From CAG-791 sp963596015 (GTDB lineage Bacteria; Bacillota; Clostridia; Lachnospirales; Lachnospiraceae), in the NCBI GenBank assembly GCA_963596015.1, contig CAVBJS010000001.1:1-64000 (forward strand): 64,000 bases of DNA, given 5' to 3'. Below are positions 6,947 to 15,799 of this stretch, one piece after another (within the stretch, counting starts at the first letter, position 1; each line of letters begins with the position of its first letter). A program made the translations under genes and the position numbers. The notes beneath the pieces were generated by a model. That model ran no database searches, had not been told where the DNA came from, and saw nothing but the letters and a program-made list of their open reading frames with translations.

Positions 6947-7824
6947 TGCTGTACCTCCTGTTTTCCCAAAATCTTAACAATAGCAACACCAACTGCGGCC
7001 GTAATCACGAGCAGAATCGTATTCAATGCCGAAGACATTCCGTACTGTCCTCTGGAATAAAGCTGGAATGCATAGGTTGTCAGTACATCTGTTGCATGTC
7101 CCGGACCACCGTTTGTCAGAACGTATACAATATCAAATACTTTCAGTCCATATGTAATACCGAATACCAGATTGATCATGATCGCACCGCTTAACATCGG
7201 CAATGTTACATAACGAAGTCTCTGCCAGAAATTCGCACCATCGATTTCTGCCGCTTCATAGTAAGATTTCGGAATCGTATTCAGACCTGCCAGAAAAATT
7301 GTCATGACATAACCAATACCTCTCCAGGCATCCACTCCATAAATAGATTTCCATACCATGTTCAGGTCTGACAGCCATTTCTGTTTTAAAAATCCCATGT
7401 GCAAACCATCAAGGATAGTATTCAGAAGACCTGTGTTGTAATTCAAAATAGACTTAAATACAAGTCCGATGATAACAAAAGGTAAAATAGAAGGCAGATA
7501 CAGAATCGTCCGGTAAAATCCTTTTCCTTTAAGTCCTTCCTGAAGCATGATTGCAATAAAAAGTGCCGGAATCAACTTTACCACATTGGATATAATTGTA
7601 AATTTCAGAGTATGTCCGATACCGCCCAAATAGTCCTTATCAGACAAAAGTATCTCTTTGAAGTTATCCAGACCCACAAAATGCACTCCATTAAGTACAC
7701 TTCTTGAATTCCAGTCCGTCAGAGAATATCCCACTCCCATGATACTCGGAAGCAGAAAGAAGATAATATAAAATGCCAAAGGCAGTACCAGAAACCACCA
7801 CGGGTAAATTTTCTTTTTATTCAT
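6943..7824 (-). CDS. Sugar ABC transporter permease, MalF/UgpA type
   Basis: 293 residues, starting with a cytoplasmic MNKKKIYPWW and a first helix at about 10-30, as usual for the MalF-like partner. The EAA motif reads YYEAAEIDGANFWQRLRYVTLPML. It forms the membrane channel with the downstream permease and receives substrate from the lipoprotein encoded upstream. GGTGG lies 7 bases before the ATG. A stem-loop separates it from the binding-protein gene. Confidence 0.93.
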   Translation of the reverse strand: MNKKKIYPWWFLVLPLAFYIIFFLLPSIMGVGYSLTDWNSRSVLNGVHFVGLDNFKEILLSDKDYLGGIGHTLKFTIISNVVKLIPALFIAIMLQEGLKGKGFYRTILYLPSILPFVIIGLVFKSILNYNTGLLNTILDGLHMGFLKQKWLSDLNMVWKSIYGVDAWRGIGYVMTIFLAGLNTIPKSYYEAAEIDGANFWQRLRYVTLPMLSGAIMINLVFGITYGLKVFDIVYVLTNGGPGHATDVLTTYAFQLYSRGQYGMSSALNTILLVITAAVGVAIVKILGKQEVQQ

Positions 7825-7845
7825 AATCAGCCCACCTTTACCAAA

Positions 7846-7872
7846 CAGTGCGAAGGAAATCTCCTCCGCACT
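7846..7872 (-). terminator. Stem-loop between binding-protein and permease genes
   Basis: CAGTGCG and CGCACTG with AGGA/TCCT inside form a stem of about 11 pairs and no T-run on the minus strand. Such intercistronic hairpins after solute-binding genes usually protect the upstream mRNA or reduce read-through, which keeps the binding protein in excess over the permeases. Confidence 0.55.
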
Positions 7873-7887
7873 GCTTAAATGTCATTT

Positions 7888-9225
7888 TTATTTCCAGTTT
7901 TCGTCCCCTACAGTCTTTGCAGACTCTGCACGGTTGGTATCCATGTTTTTAAGAACATCATTCGCTTCCATCTCTCCCTGGCAGAAAGCAACCATATCCT
8001 GACCAAACTGCATCCAGTAATCATTTGTATATTTGGTTCCTGTCTGAAGAACAGGTACACCCTTCTTGTTGTCGTCTACAGTTGCAAGGAACTCTTCCTC
8101 TTCTGCAAGCCAGTGCTGCTTAAGATTATCATCGTTTACATCAAGGTTTGTATAAGACGGTGAATTATCCAGGATTTCCTGAAGGCTCTCTGTTGTTGTT
8201 ACGAAATTGAAGAATTCTCTTACAAGATCCTCATGCTCCGTTCCTTTGTAACCGAACATTGTAGGACCGGACGGGTTGGTCGGATACCAGGTATTGTCAC
8301 CAAGCGGGATAAGGAACATTCCGAATTCATCTTCTGTGCCAGTATCATCCTTAATCTGCTGGATATAACTGGAGTTTGACATCGCCATTGCAATATTTCT
8401 GTCGCCAAATTCATTTGACATATTTGTGCTGTCTGTTCCGATCCAGTCTTCTCCGAAGTATCCTGCATCAGAGAGTTCTTTGAACTCATTCAGTACTTCC
8501 AGCATCTTCTCATTATCTGCGAAAGTTGCCTGATTTGTATTTAAAGCATCATACAGACCTTCTGTTGCTTCCTCATAAACTCCACCGATCTGGAAGAAAG
8601 CAAGCTGATGCTGCCATCCGTCAGCTCCCGGCAGGAACCATGGTGTGATTCCGGTTTCCGAGATTTTAGCACAGAGTTCCTTGAATTCAGCATAGTTTGA
8701 TGGCACTTCCCATCCATTTTCTTCAAAAAGCGTCTTGTTATAAACCATTACATATTCCGGAGAATTATGCCAGATCTGAAGTCCATATAACTTGTCATTA
8801 TAAACACAGGATGCTTTTCTTGCTTCCGGCATCAGATTTTCCCAGGATGAACCGGTAAAGTCGATGCAGTATTTCTCAGGGTCAACAATTGTTGATTCGA
8901 TTGCAAATGGGTTGGACTGGATCCAGAAAATATCCGCACAGGAATCTGTAGCCAGCTTGGACTGGAGCAGATCAGAATACTGGTCAGCCGGGATGGTCTG
9001 AAGGTCAACTGTTACACCATACGTATCCTCAAAGCGCTTGATCGTATCATCATATCTGTTATCCATCCATCCTGCTGATACAAGAATACTCAGTTCCTCA
9101 CCAGAGAAATCTTTCTCTGAATCTGCTGCTGATTCGTTCACAGCCGTAGCTTTTGTCGTACATGCCATCATAGATACCGAACAGACAATCGTACAGGCAA
9201 TCGCCCAGATTTTCTTTTTCTTCAT
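7888..9225 (-). CDS. Extracellular sugar-binding lipoprotein of the ABC importer
   Basis: 445 residues, family 1 extracellular solute-binding protein. The N-terminus is a lipoprotein signal (MKKKK, hydrophobic stretch, lipobox SMMAC), with the lipidated Cys at 22, so the mature protein is tethered outside the membrane. The first strand reads EELSILVSAGWMDNRYDDTI, and the motif ITPWFLPGADGWQHQ in the middle is typical of CUT1 binding proteins. A GGGAGG ribosome-binding site lies 8 bases before the start. It heads the transporter operon and is the first gene after the promoter with AraC-type repeats. Confidence 0.95.
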   Translation of the reverse strand: MKKKKIWAIACTIVCSVSMMACTTKATAVNESAADSEKDFSGEELSILVSAGWMDNRYDDTIKRFEDTYGVTVDLQTIPADQYSDLLQSKLATDSCADIFWIQSNPFAIESTIVDPEKYCIDFTGSSWENLMPEARKASCVYNDKLYGLQIWHNSPEYVMVYNKTLFEENGWEVPSNYAEFKELCAKISETGITPWFLPGADGWQHQLAFFQIGGVYEEATEGLYDALNTNQATFADNEKMLEVLNEFKELSDAGYFGEDWIGTDSTNMSNEFGDRNIAMAMSNSSYIQQIKDDTGTEDEFGMFLIPLGDNTWYPTNPSGPTMFGYKGTEHEDLVREFFNFVTTTESLQEILDNSPSYTNLDVNDDNLKQHWLAEEEEFLATVDDNKKGVPVLQTGTKYTNDYWMQFGQDMVAFCQGEMEANDVLKNMDTNRAESAKTVGDENWK

Positions 9226-9315
9226 TATTATTTCCTCCCTTTATTCGCTTGTTTGCTGCTGTGAATATCTTCACAGCTCCCCGTTTCTTATGAGAACAGT
9301 TTATCGTTTACATTT

Positions 9316-9334
9316 ACTATAATCCATGGATTAT
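9316..9334 (-). promoter_or_regulatory. -10 region and 16-bp palindrome of the transporter promoter
   Basis: On the minus strand TATAGT (9316-9321) can serve as -10 box. It overlaps ATAATCCATGGATTAT (9319-9334), a perfect 16-bp palindrome, which is a good candidate site for a dimeric repressor. No good -35 box is seen at the right spacing, which fits an activator-dependent promoter. Confidence 0.45.
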
Positions 9335-9349
9335 CTGCTTTTCCTTTAG

Positions 9350-9382
9350 TACTTTTTTCACCTCGAACTATACTTTTTTCAC
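9350..9382 (-). promoter_or_regulatory. Direct repeat, likely AraC-type activator site
   Basis: TACTTTTTTCAC occurs at 9350-9361 and again at 9371-9382, exactly 21 bases (two helical turns) apart. The nearer copy lies just upstream of the expected -35 position of the binding-protein promoter. AraC-type regulators bind such direct repeats on one face of the DNA. Confidence 0.55.
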
Positions 9383-9467
9383 ATTTTGTCAGTTTTTTTA
9401 TTTTGTTTTTTATGCTTTATATCTTTTATACACATTTCATCATTTCAGTTTTCTTGTTATTACGCAC

Positions 9468-9497
9468 AAAAAAGGATGCGAACGACGCATCCTTTTT
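9468..9497. terminator. Terminator of the GH95-like gene
   Basis: AAAAAAGGATGCG-AACGA-CGCATCCTTTTT is a perfect hairpin with A- and T-tracts on both sides. It begins 5 bases after the stop codon of the hydrolase gene on the minus strand and isolates it from the transporter operon. Confidence 0.9.
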
Positions 9498-9501
9498 GAC
9501 A

Positions 9502-11958
9502 TCATATTTTTCTGAGTATAACCTCTTCTTCCGGAAACATGGGAACTTCCAGTATCTCACCGCTTAATTCCAGTCTCTCTTTCTGCTGGGAATATTCTAC
9601 CGTCACACACTGACCCTGCCACGGGTTCTGTATCCTGCATGAATGACCTTTATGGCTGATCACCCGAACTATTTCAACCTCTCCGTCTTTCAGGGAAGCA
9701 CTTACCTGAAACGCACCACACGCCCAGAATCCCCTGAAGGATGCATTTTTCTGACTGTGCAGCGGCCATACAGGAAAAATCCTGAGCACTCCTTCGAAGC
9801 TCTGCAGCATCATTTCCTGGACAGCATCCGGAATCGTATTAAGCTGTTCGATTCCATGAGGATTCTCCCGGAGAAATCCGTTTGGCAGCCCTCTGTGTAC
9901 GATCATCTGTCTCATCTCTTCCCAGATGATCTCCGGATCATATCCCACTCTCACCGCCGCTGTAAAGAAAAGACAACTGAGATTGGACGCATTGAACGCT
10001 CCTGCCTTATAAAAATGTGGATCCCGGTCAGTGACTCCGGCTTCCTTCGCCTTTTTTTCCTCATATTCTCCAAGAGCTTTCTCCACCAGTGCATGGATAT
10101 GAACGGTATTTCCCGCAATCTCAAGCTCTTTCGGGTCACTTCCCAGCCCAATGGCACTTCCCGGATAAATATGCATTACATTCCCCGGAAAATGCAGGGA
10201 CCATTTACCTCCAACCCCTTCATCGTAGTAAACTTCTTTTTTCTGCTCCTTTTCATCAAGCAGTGTTTCCAGCTCTACATCTGCCTCTTTCCACAGAGTC
10301 GGATTCTCCCTGATATCGTGGATCGAACCTGACGGATAAGGTGCCAGGTGTTCTGCGATTTCTTTCCATTTCAGTTCCTTCTCAGCATCTACCTGCAATG
10401 CCCGGCTGATCTCCGGTATCCATGTAAAGAAGGTTTTCAGATATCCCAGCGTATTGACCGGATCCTCCGCGATTCCATTCTCTCTGATATTGCTGTCAGT
10501 CCTCTCATGCATTCCGTCTTCTATCACATGATAAATCCCATCCCTGCAAACCAGATCAGATTCCCAGAAATCGGCAACTCCCTTCAGGAACGGATACACC
10601 TTACGTGCATATTCTGTATCTTCCGTCAGTCTCCACCTGAATATCATATTCAGTGCTCCATGTAAAGCCGGTGATTTCATATGAAGAAGAAGCGCTTCGC
10701 TCACCAGCCCGTGAGGTCCAAGCCCCAGCGGATAATACAGCCCTTCATGATGCAGAAGCCTTTTGCTCATCTCAGCCGAAATATCCATAAGCTTCAGATA
10801 TGGTGAATCGTGCGGATCTGACTGCTTAAAATGGCCGGATACCATAAGATTCAAATATGGTGACTGATGATTATAATTTATCTTGTAATTGCCATTCCAG
10901 GCCGGTCTGTCAAAAGTGCTGATACCCAGGATATTCGGAGGATATTCCGGATCTCTCGACAGGCTGGCAAGCATGTATTTTGACAGGTAGTAGCGCTGTT
11001 CGATCACCGGATCTTCCAGTGAAATCCCGGAAATGCTCCAGAAATTTTTCCACCAGGACAGGTGTTGTTTCTCAAGCTCCTTCACATCCCGTCTTTCCAT
11101 CCACCTTGCCCTGGAAAATGCATACTCATATGGTCTGGAACATTTTGCCCAGGTTCTTACCGGGATTACAAATATTTCCTTTTCCCCCGGATAAAGTTTC
11201 CTGACAGCTATCCTCTCATGCAGTTCCTGTCCGGGTGTCTCTTCCACAAAACAGCCTGCAAATCCGGCTTTTACCGGCATATCAACGTGTTCACTGAACT
11301 GTCTGTAGCCACTTATGATTTTTCCGGTGAGACGTTTCACCTGAAGTGGTCTGCCGCCTGTCAGTCCGGTAAACATACCATTCTGTATTTCCTCTGATTC
11401 TCCCAATCCCCAGATGTCTGCCGCCGTATCACAGCCTTTCCCTTTTTCATCCGGAAAATAAAAGTCATAGCTTAACTCAAGTTCTTTCTCCGTCTCAAAT
11501 TCAAGTACCAGCAGATTCTCTGTAGCCGCCACCCAGCTCTTTATCCTGCACTGCTTCTTCTGTGCATCCGTTAAGACAGTAAGCGTCTGCGCTGTTTCAA
11601 AATCCTGCTCCGTATACCACTCTGCATCCTCAAACTCCGGAATGTCAAATACCATCCTTCCAACAGGTCTGGGTCCTCCCAGGCATACTGCCGGATCACA
11701 TTTGGCTGAATCATTATCATGAAAAAACTCCCAGTTTGCCGCACTTTCCATCTGCCAAAAATCATTCGTCGTAATCCAGAACTGTACAAACCGTGCAGTT
11801 CCTGCAACCGCCGCCAGCAGATCACCATTTCCCAGAACAGGAGCATCTATCTTTGTTCCCGCATTCTGCCATATTTTCCAGCGTCCTCCGCCTGAAACAT
11901 CCACATTTCCAGCAGGCACTGCCTGTGGACACTGTGTAAAAACAGCTTTTTTTCGCAT
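9502..11958 (-). CDS. GH95-like glycoside hydrolase (alpha-L-fucosidase/galactosidase type)
   Basis: 818 residues without signal peptide, so probably cytoplasmic. The N-terminal third is a beta-sandwich region; GNGDLLAAVAG near residue 42 matches the GNG-motif start of GH95-like enzymes. The middle part is an (alpha/alpha)6 catalytic barrel with PAWNGNYKINYNHQSPY (about 350-370) and GPHGLVSEALLLHMKSPALH. The late motif MMLQSFEGVLRIFPVWP corresponds to the LQSHEG...LPALP signature of GH95/GH65-clan proteins. Usual GH95 members release alpha-1,2-L-fucose or L-galactose. The family match is by pattern and the protein is divergent, so the substrate is open. AAGGAAG precedes the start. It follows the GH31 gene by 59 bases. 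Confidence 0.72.
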   Translation of the reverse strand: MRKKAVFTQCPQAVPAGNVDVSGGGRWKIWQNAGTKIDAPVLGNGDLLAAVAGTARFVQFWITTNDFWQMESAANWEFFHDNDSAKCDPAVCLGGPRPVGRMVFDIPEFEDAEWYTEQDFETAQTLTVLTDAQKKQCRIKSWVAATENLLVLEFETEKELELSYDFYFPDEKGKGCDTAADIWGLGESEEIQNGMFTGLTGGRPLQVKRLTGKIISGYRQFSEHVDMPVKAGFAGCFVEETPGQELHERIAVRKLYPGEKEIFVIPVRTWAKCSRPYEYAFSRARWMERRDVKELEKQHLSWWKNFWSISGISLEDPVIEQRYYLSKYMLASLSRDPEYPPNILGISTFDRPAWNGNYKINYNHQSPYLNLMVSGHFKQSDPHDSPYLKLMDISAEMSKRLLHHEGLYYPLGLGPHGLVSEALLLHMKSPALHGALNMIFRWRLTEDTEYARKVYPFLKGVADFWESDLVCRDGIYHVIEDGMHERTDSNIRENGIAEDPVNTLGYLKTFFTWIPEISRALQVDAEKELKWKEIAEHLAPYPSGSIHDIRENPTLWKEADVELETLLDEKEQKKEVYYDEGVGGKWSLHFPGNVMHIYPGSAIGLGSDPKELEIAGNTVHIHALVEKALGEYEEKKAKEAGVTDRDPHFYKAGAFNASNLSCLFFTAAVRVGYDPEIIWEEMRQMIVHRGLPNGFLRENPHGIEQLNTIPDAVQEMMLQSFEGVLRIFPVWPLHSQKNASFRGFWACGAFQVSASLKDGEVEIVRVISHKGHSCRIQNPWQGQCVTVEYSQQKERLELSGEILEVPMFPEEEVILRKI

Positions 11959-12017
11959 TGTTCACTCTTCCTTCCAATAAATCAAATCTCATCCTTGTAC
12001 ATCTCTGAAATCCGATA

Positions 12018-14396
12018 TTACTTTCCTGCAATCTCTACTTCATATACCGCTTCTGGTACCTGCATTCCCGGATAACTGCCCTGACGTTCACCAATGTCAA
12101 GCTTTCCTTCCGCCTCTTTCCATTTCAGCGCAGTAAATGCACAGGCGCCCTTTTCAAAATTGTAATTATTACCCTCATCTTCATAAAGAACAAACTCACC
12201 ATCTGCCCCCGGATAAACCATGATCTTCACCGGTTCTGCCGGCGTCTGGTCAGCATAGGTAAGCCCCTCTGCCACAGGAATGATACTGCCCGCTTTTACA
12301 AAAATCGGAATCCGGTCGATCGGCGCATCTACTATCACATACTGACCGCCCATATACTGTTCATTTGTCCAGTAATCATACCATTTCGCACCCTTCGGAA
12401 GATAGCAGCGCCACTTCTTCTCACGCTGGATTTCCCTGCTCTCCTTTTCATAATACATCGGTTCTGTCACCGCACAGATCAGAAGTGCCGATCCGAACAT
12501 AAATTCATTGGTGATTTTTCTTGCCTCAATATCCTCCGGAAAATCAAAAAGCAGGCTTCGCATGATCGTAGCATCTGCAAAATGCACAGCTCCTGCCAGT
12601 GAATAAATATACGGCATCAGATGATATCTCAATTTGATAAATTTCTCTATCGCATCATAAAACATCGTGCCCTTCTCTCCGAAATTCCAGATTTCCCTCG
12701 GAGTGTCCGTTCCGTGAGATCGAAACATCGGCAAAAAGGTTCCCATTTCCAGCCAGCGGGTATAAAGCTCACAATATCCTTTATCCTTAACACCTTCATT
12801 ATATTCGCCCTGCCAGAACCACTTCGGTTCCGGATCTGTATTACATCCGCAGCCCCGGTTCTGCCATTTATCTCCTACAGTAAAGAAAGCTCCTATATCC
12901 AGAGTCCAGTATGGATATCCGCTCAATCCCATGTTTAGTCCTTCCACAATCTGTTTACGGAAGTTCTCCCAGGAAGCACAGGTATCCCCTGACCAGAGCA
13001 TAGCACTGTATTTCTGCCCAGAAGCATATCCGGAACGTGTCAGATTCAGCACACGCATATCCTCTGTCGTTTTCCTCTGATTTTCATAAATTCCCTTTGC
13101 ATGAAGCAGGGCAAAAGCATTCGCCACAGCCGGATCCAGATATTTCTTATGCTCTCCGCCGACCAGTTCATAGCGCTCCCATGGTTCTCTTTTTACCCTT
13201 CCGCCCCAGTCCGGTCCGGAAAACGGTTCCGTTGAATCACACCACCAGGAATCAAAACCCTTGTCAAAAAGCCCTTCTTTCGCCTGTTTCCAGTATATTT
13301 CTCTTGCCGCCTCATCAAATGCATCATAGGTTGCATAATCATACAGTAAGTGTCCTGTATCCAGAAATTCTTGATGGTTTTTTCCCCCTGCATTCATGTT
13401 AGGCCACGCGGAAACCATGCTGTGTGCATGTAAGCTGTGCAGCTCATCCATGCATTCTTTCAGATCTCCATAACGTTTCTCATCTACGATCTTTTCGCCC
13501 CAGTTTCCCGGCTCCCAGGTATTCCAGTCCTGAACCACACAGTCGATTGGTACGCCGATCTCACGGTAACGCTTCACAATGTCAGTCAGCTCCTGCGCTG
13601 TATAATACTGTTCCTTGGACTGTATGTATCCATAAGCCCACTTCGGCAGCATCTGGGCTTTGCCTGTCAGATAACGGTAATCATGGATAATTCCGTCCAT
13701 TGTCTTGCCGCCCATGAAATAATAATCAATCCTCTCCACTGTATCCAGAAACAGGTAGGATTCCTCTCTGCTGTCATTAAAGGTCATCAGCGAACAGCAG
13801 TCTGTGAGAATGCCATATCCTTCCGTGGACACAAACACCGGCATCGGAATGCGCATATTATGCTGATAAAGATACTGGTCATGGCCTCTGTAGTCATAAA
13901 TTCCCTCTTCCGCCTGACCAAGACCGTAAATCCCTTCGCCCTCTTTCCAGTTAAAGAACAGTCTGGCTCTGTATCCGGTTCTTACTTTCTGCGCACGGAG
14001 ATTCTGAATAAAGTTTCTTTCACCATCTACTGTTTTCACACGATTGATGACCGGTTCTTCATCGCCTGTAGTATAACGCATTACATCAATTTCTGTCAGA
14101 TCCGCATGATTCTGGTCAAGCCAGAGGCTGTCATCCGGGTGTTTCCAGCAGACCGCTCCGCTGAGCCGGTCAACCTCTGCTTTCACGGCATCCGTACTTA
14201 CAATCACTTTTTCTTTGTTTTCTTCTGCCTGAAATTTAACCGGTGGATATTCCTTTTTTTCAATGATCAGTGAGTCATTTACATCGCTGATCTCCGTTTT
14301 TGAGATCACACAGCGGATAATTTCATCTGTTACCGGAACCAGACGATAATTCATCCCTGCCGCCTGAAATTCCACATATTTTGTTGTTTTTGTCAT
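12018..14396 (-). CDS. GH31 glycoside hydrolase (alpha-xylosidase/alpha-glucosidase type)
   Basis: 792 residues, no signal peptide. The TIM barrel contains VQDWNTWEPGNWGEK in the beta-strand region and the catalytic nucleophile Asp387 in SWWCDSTEP, the GH31 WxxD-type signature. The acid/base region follows with WSGDTCASWENF. MFRSHGTDTPREIW and a C-terminal beta-sandwich with the DUF5110-like MVYPGADGEFVLYEDEG complete the family layout. The N-terminal beta domain reads YRLVPVTDEIIRCVISK. GH31 enzymes remove alpha-linked xylose, glucose or galactose from non-reducing ends. The neighbouring GH95-like gene makes xyloglucan-type side chains a reasonable guess. Confidence 0.9.
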   Translation of the reverse strand: MTKTTKYVEFQAAGMNYRLVPVTDEIIRCVISKTEISDVNDSLIIEKKEYPPVKFQAEENKEKVIVSTDAVKAEVDRLSGAVCWKHPDDSLWLDQNHADLTEIDVMRYTTGDEEPVINRVKTVDGERNFIQNLRAQKVRTGYRARLFFNWKEGEGIYGLGQAEEGIYDYRGHDQYLYQHNMRIPMPVFVSTEGYGILTDCCSLMTFNDSREESYLFLDTVERIDYYFMGGKTMDGIIHDYRYLTGKAQMLPKWAYGYIQSKEQYYTAQELTDIVKRYREIGVPIDCVVQDWNTWEPGNWGEKIVDEKRYGDLKECMDELHSLHAHSMVSAWPNMNAGGKNHQEFLDTGHLLYDYATYDAFDEAAREIYWKQAKEGLFDKGFDSWWCDSTEPFSGPDWGGRVKREPWERYELVGGEHKKYLDPAVANAFALLHAKGIYENQRKTTEDMRVLNLTRSGYASGQKYSAMLWSGDTCASWENFRKQIVEGLNMGLSGYPYWTLDIGAFFTVGDKWQNRGCGCNTDPEPKWFWQGEYNEGVKDKGYCELYTRWLEMGTFLPMFRSHGTDTPREIWNFGEKGTMFYDAIEKFIKLRYHLMPYIYSLAGAVHFADATIMRSLLFDFPEDIEARKITNEFMFGSALLICAVTEPMYYEKESREIQREKKWRCYLPKGAKWYDYWTNEQYMGGQYVIVDAPIDRIPIFVKAGSIIPVAEGLTYADQTPAEPVKIMVYPGADGEFVLYEDEGNNYNFEKGACAFTALKWKEAEGKLDIGERQGSYPGMQVPEAVYEVEIAGK

Positions 14397-14470
14397 ACCT
14401 TTTCCCCCAATTTACTGTATGTACTCTCCGATCCTTTCCCAGAGTTCCGAAAGTACACTTGTGATATAAA

Positions 14471-14529
14471 AAGACTGCCGCGTTAAAGTAAAGCATCGGC
14501 TTTATTTTTTACTCTAACACAGCAGTCTT
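14471..14529 (-). terminator. Terminator of the cupin-AraC gene
   Basis: AAGACTGC pairs with GCAGTCTT around an inner stem (GTTA-AGTAAAGC with GCTTTA-ACT-TAAC). On the minus strand it is followed by TTTTTATA. It lies 32 bases after the stop of the regulator gene. Confidence 0.75.
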
Positions 14530-14561
14530 CTTCTGGTCTATGTCATTTCTGAGACCTATTT

Positions 14562-15431
14562 TTAACTATTTTTACCCCGGCTGTCCTTAGGTGAAGTCCC
14601 CATATATTTCTTATATAGCCTGTAAAAATTGGAAATATTATTAAATCCGCACTCCATCGCGATTTCCGTCACATTCCTGTCCGAATCTCTGAGTAGCTCT
14701 CTGGCGTGTCCCAGACGAAGTCTGGTCACATAGTCACTGAACCCGATACTTGTCACCTTACGAAAATAAGTAGAAAAATAATTTTGGCTCATATATACGG
14801 ATGCCGCAACTTCCTCCAAGGTCAGCTTCTCACAATAGTGTGCATCGATGTACTCAAAAGCCTGCTCCAGCCGCTTCATCGCATTCTTCTTTTCCTTCAG
14901 CATTGCATCTGATTTCGTCTCATCCTGATAAGCCCGAATCAGCATGGTAAGGATTTTCAGTACATTTGCCTTGATCATAAGCGGATAACCCACCCTGCGC
15001 TGCTGCCACTCCTGATAAATCTCCTGAATCCCCGTCATTATCTCGCCGTTTACAGCATCTTCTTTGCCGATACGGTTCTTGAAATTACTTCCCCTCTCTA
15101 CGAAAGGTTTCAGATATTCCGTATCAAACATACTGATCTTCTCAGCAACAAATTCCGGAGAAAAGATCATGACCAGAAGCTTCATATCATCTCCCAGCAA
15201 ATTCCATCCATGAGGTTCTACATTATTAAAGATAATAATATCTCCTTCCGTCATGGTATATTCCTGCCCGTTGACAAAATAATTTCCCTGTCCTTCCAGT
15301 ACACAGGTAATCTCAAAATAACTGTGCCAGTGCTGAGTACCCGGTCTGCTGTTCTGAGGTGTCAGCCGCACCTCCGCGATCTGAAAGGGGAAATTTTTGT
15401 CAAGAGGAATGTTGTCTCTCTCCAGCTTCAT
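14562..15431 (-). CDS. AraC-family regulator with N-terminal cupin
   Basis: 289 residues. The N-terminal half is a cupin sensor (QHWHSYFEITCVLEG, then GDIIIFNNVEPHGW), which binds a small sugar-like ligand. The C-terminal AraC domain (about 185-285) has both helix-turn-helix units: LTLEEVAASVYMSQNYFSTYF and VTEIAMECGFNNISNFYRLY. A strong AGGAGG lies 6 bases before the start. It stands between the GH31 gene and the aminotransferase genes on the same strand and is a good candidate regulator of the hydrolase genes (inference). Confidence 0.92.
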   Translation of the reverse strand: MKLERDNIPLDKNFPFQIAEVRLTPQNSRPGTQHWHSYFEITCVLEGQGNYFVNGQEYTMTEGDIIIFNNVEPHGWNLLGDDMKLLVMIFSPEFVAEKISMFDTEYLKPFVERGSNFKNRIGKEDAVNGEIMTGIQEIYQEWQQRRVGYPLMIKANVLKILTMLIRAYQDETKSDAMLKEKKNAMKRLEQAFEYIDAHYCEKLTLEEVAASVYMSQNYFSTYFRKVTSIGFSDYVTRLRLGHARELLRDSDRNVTEIAMECGFNNISNFYRLYKKYMGTSPKDSRGKNS

Positions 15432-15474
15432 GTTCTGCCTCCTGTAAACTCTGATATTTACAGTATAGCAGATT

Positions 15475-15768
15475 TCAGATTGCGCCGAAATCTGAGATAA
15501 AAGTCTCCAGCCGTTTCAGTTCTTCTTCATGCTTTCCATGAACTGCTATCCGCAGATAATCATTACCGGAAATTCCCTTTATCATATAGTAGTCATTTTC
15601 TATTTTAAAGAAAGGTTGCCTCAGCATATCCAGATATACAAAGTTCCCCAGCGGTTTCAGCTTCAGAATAAACTCTCTGTCAATGCTGCCGTCCAGCAGA
15701 TAGTCCACTGCAAACCATCCGGACTCTGCACATTTTTCCCTGGATGGCTGTTTCCCGATTATTTTCAT
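15475..15768 (-). CDS. Small uncharacterised protein next to a class V aminotransferase
   Basis: 97 residues, soluble, with no family I recognise. It has mixed charge, aromatic-rich strands (WFAVDYLLDG, GNFVYLDMLRQPFFKIENDYYMIKG) and an acidic C-terminal helix (EEELKRLETFISDF). It starts 31 bases after the stop of the aminotransferase gene and probably forms an operon with it. The ribosome-binding site is weak (AATAGG). A role in handling the product or partner of the cysteine-desulfurase-like enzyme is possible but not shown. Confidence 0.7.
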   Translation of the reverse strand: MKIIGKQPSREKCAESGWFAVDYLLDGSIDREFILKLKPLGNFVYLDMLRQPFFKIENDYYMIKGISGNDYLRIAVHGKHEEELKRLETFISDFGAI

Positions 15769-15799
15769 TACCTATTCTCACTCTGTTTTATCGGTAAAG

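Noticed and set aside
9300..9320. CcpA (cre) site upstream of the binding-protein gene
   Set aside because: TGTAAACGATAAAC matches only the left half of the consensus and has three mismatches on the right.
9643..10332. 229-codon plus-strand open frame
   Set aside because: Antisense to the GH95-like hydrolase, without ribosome-binding site.
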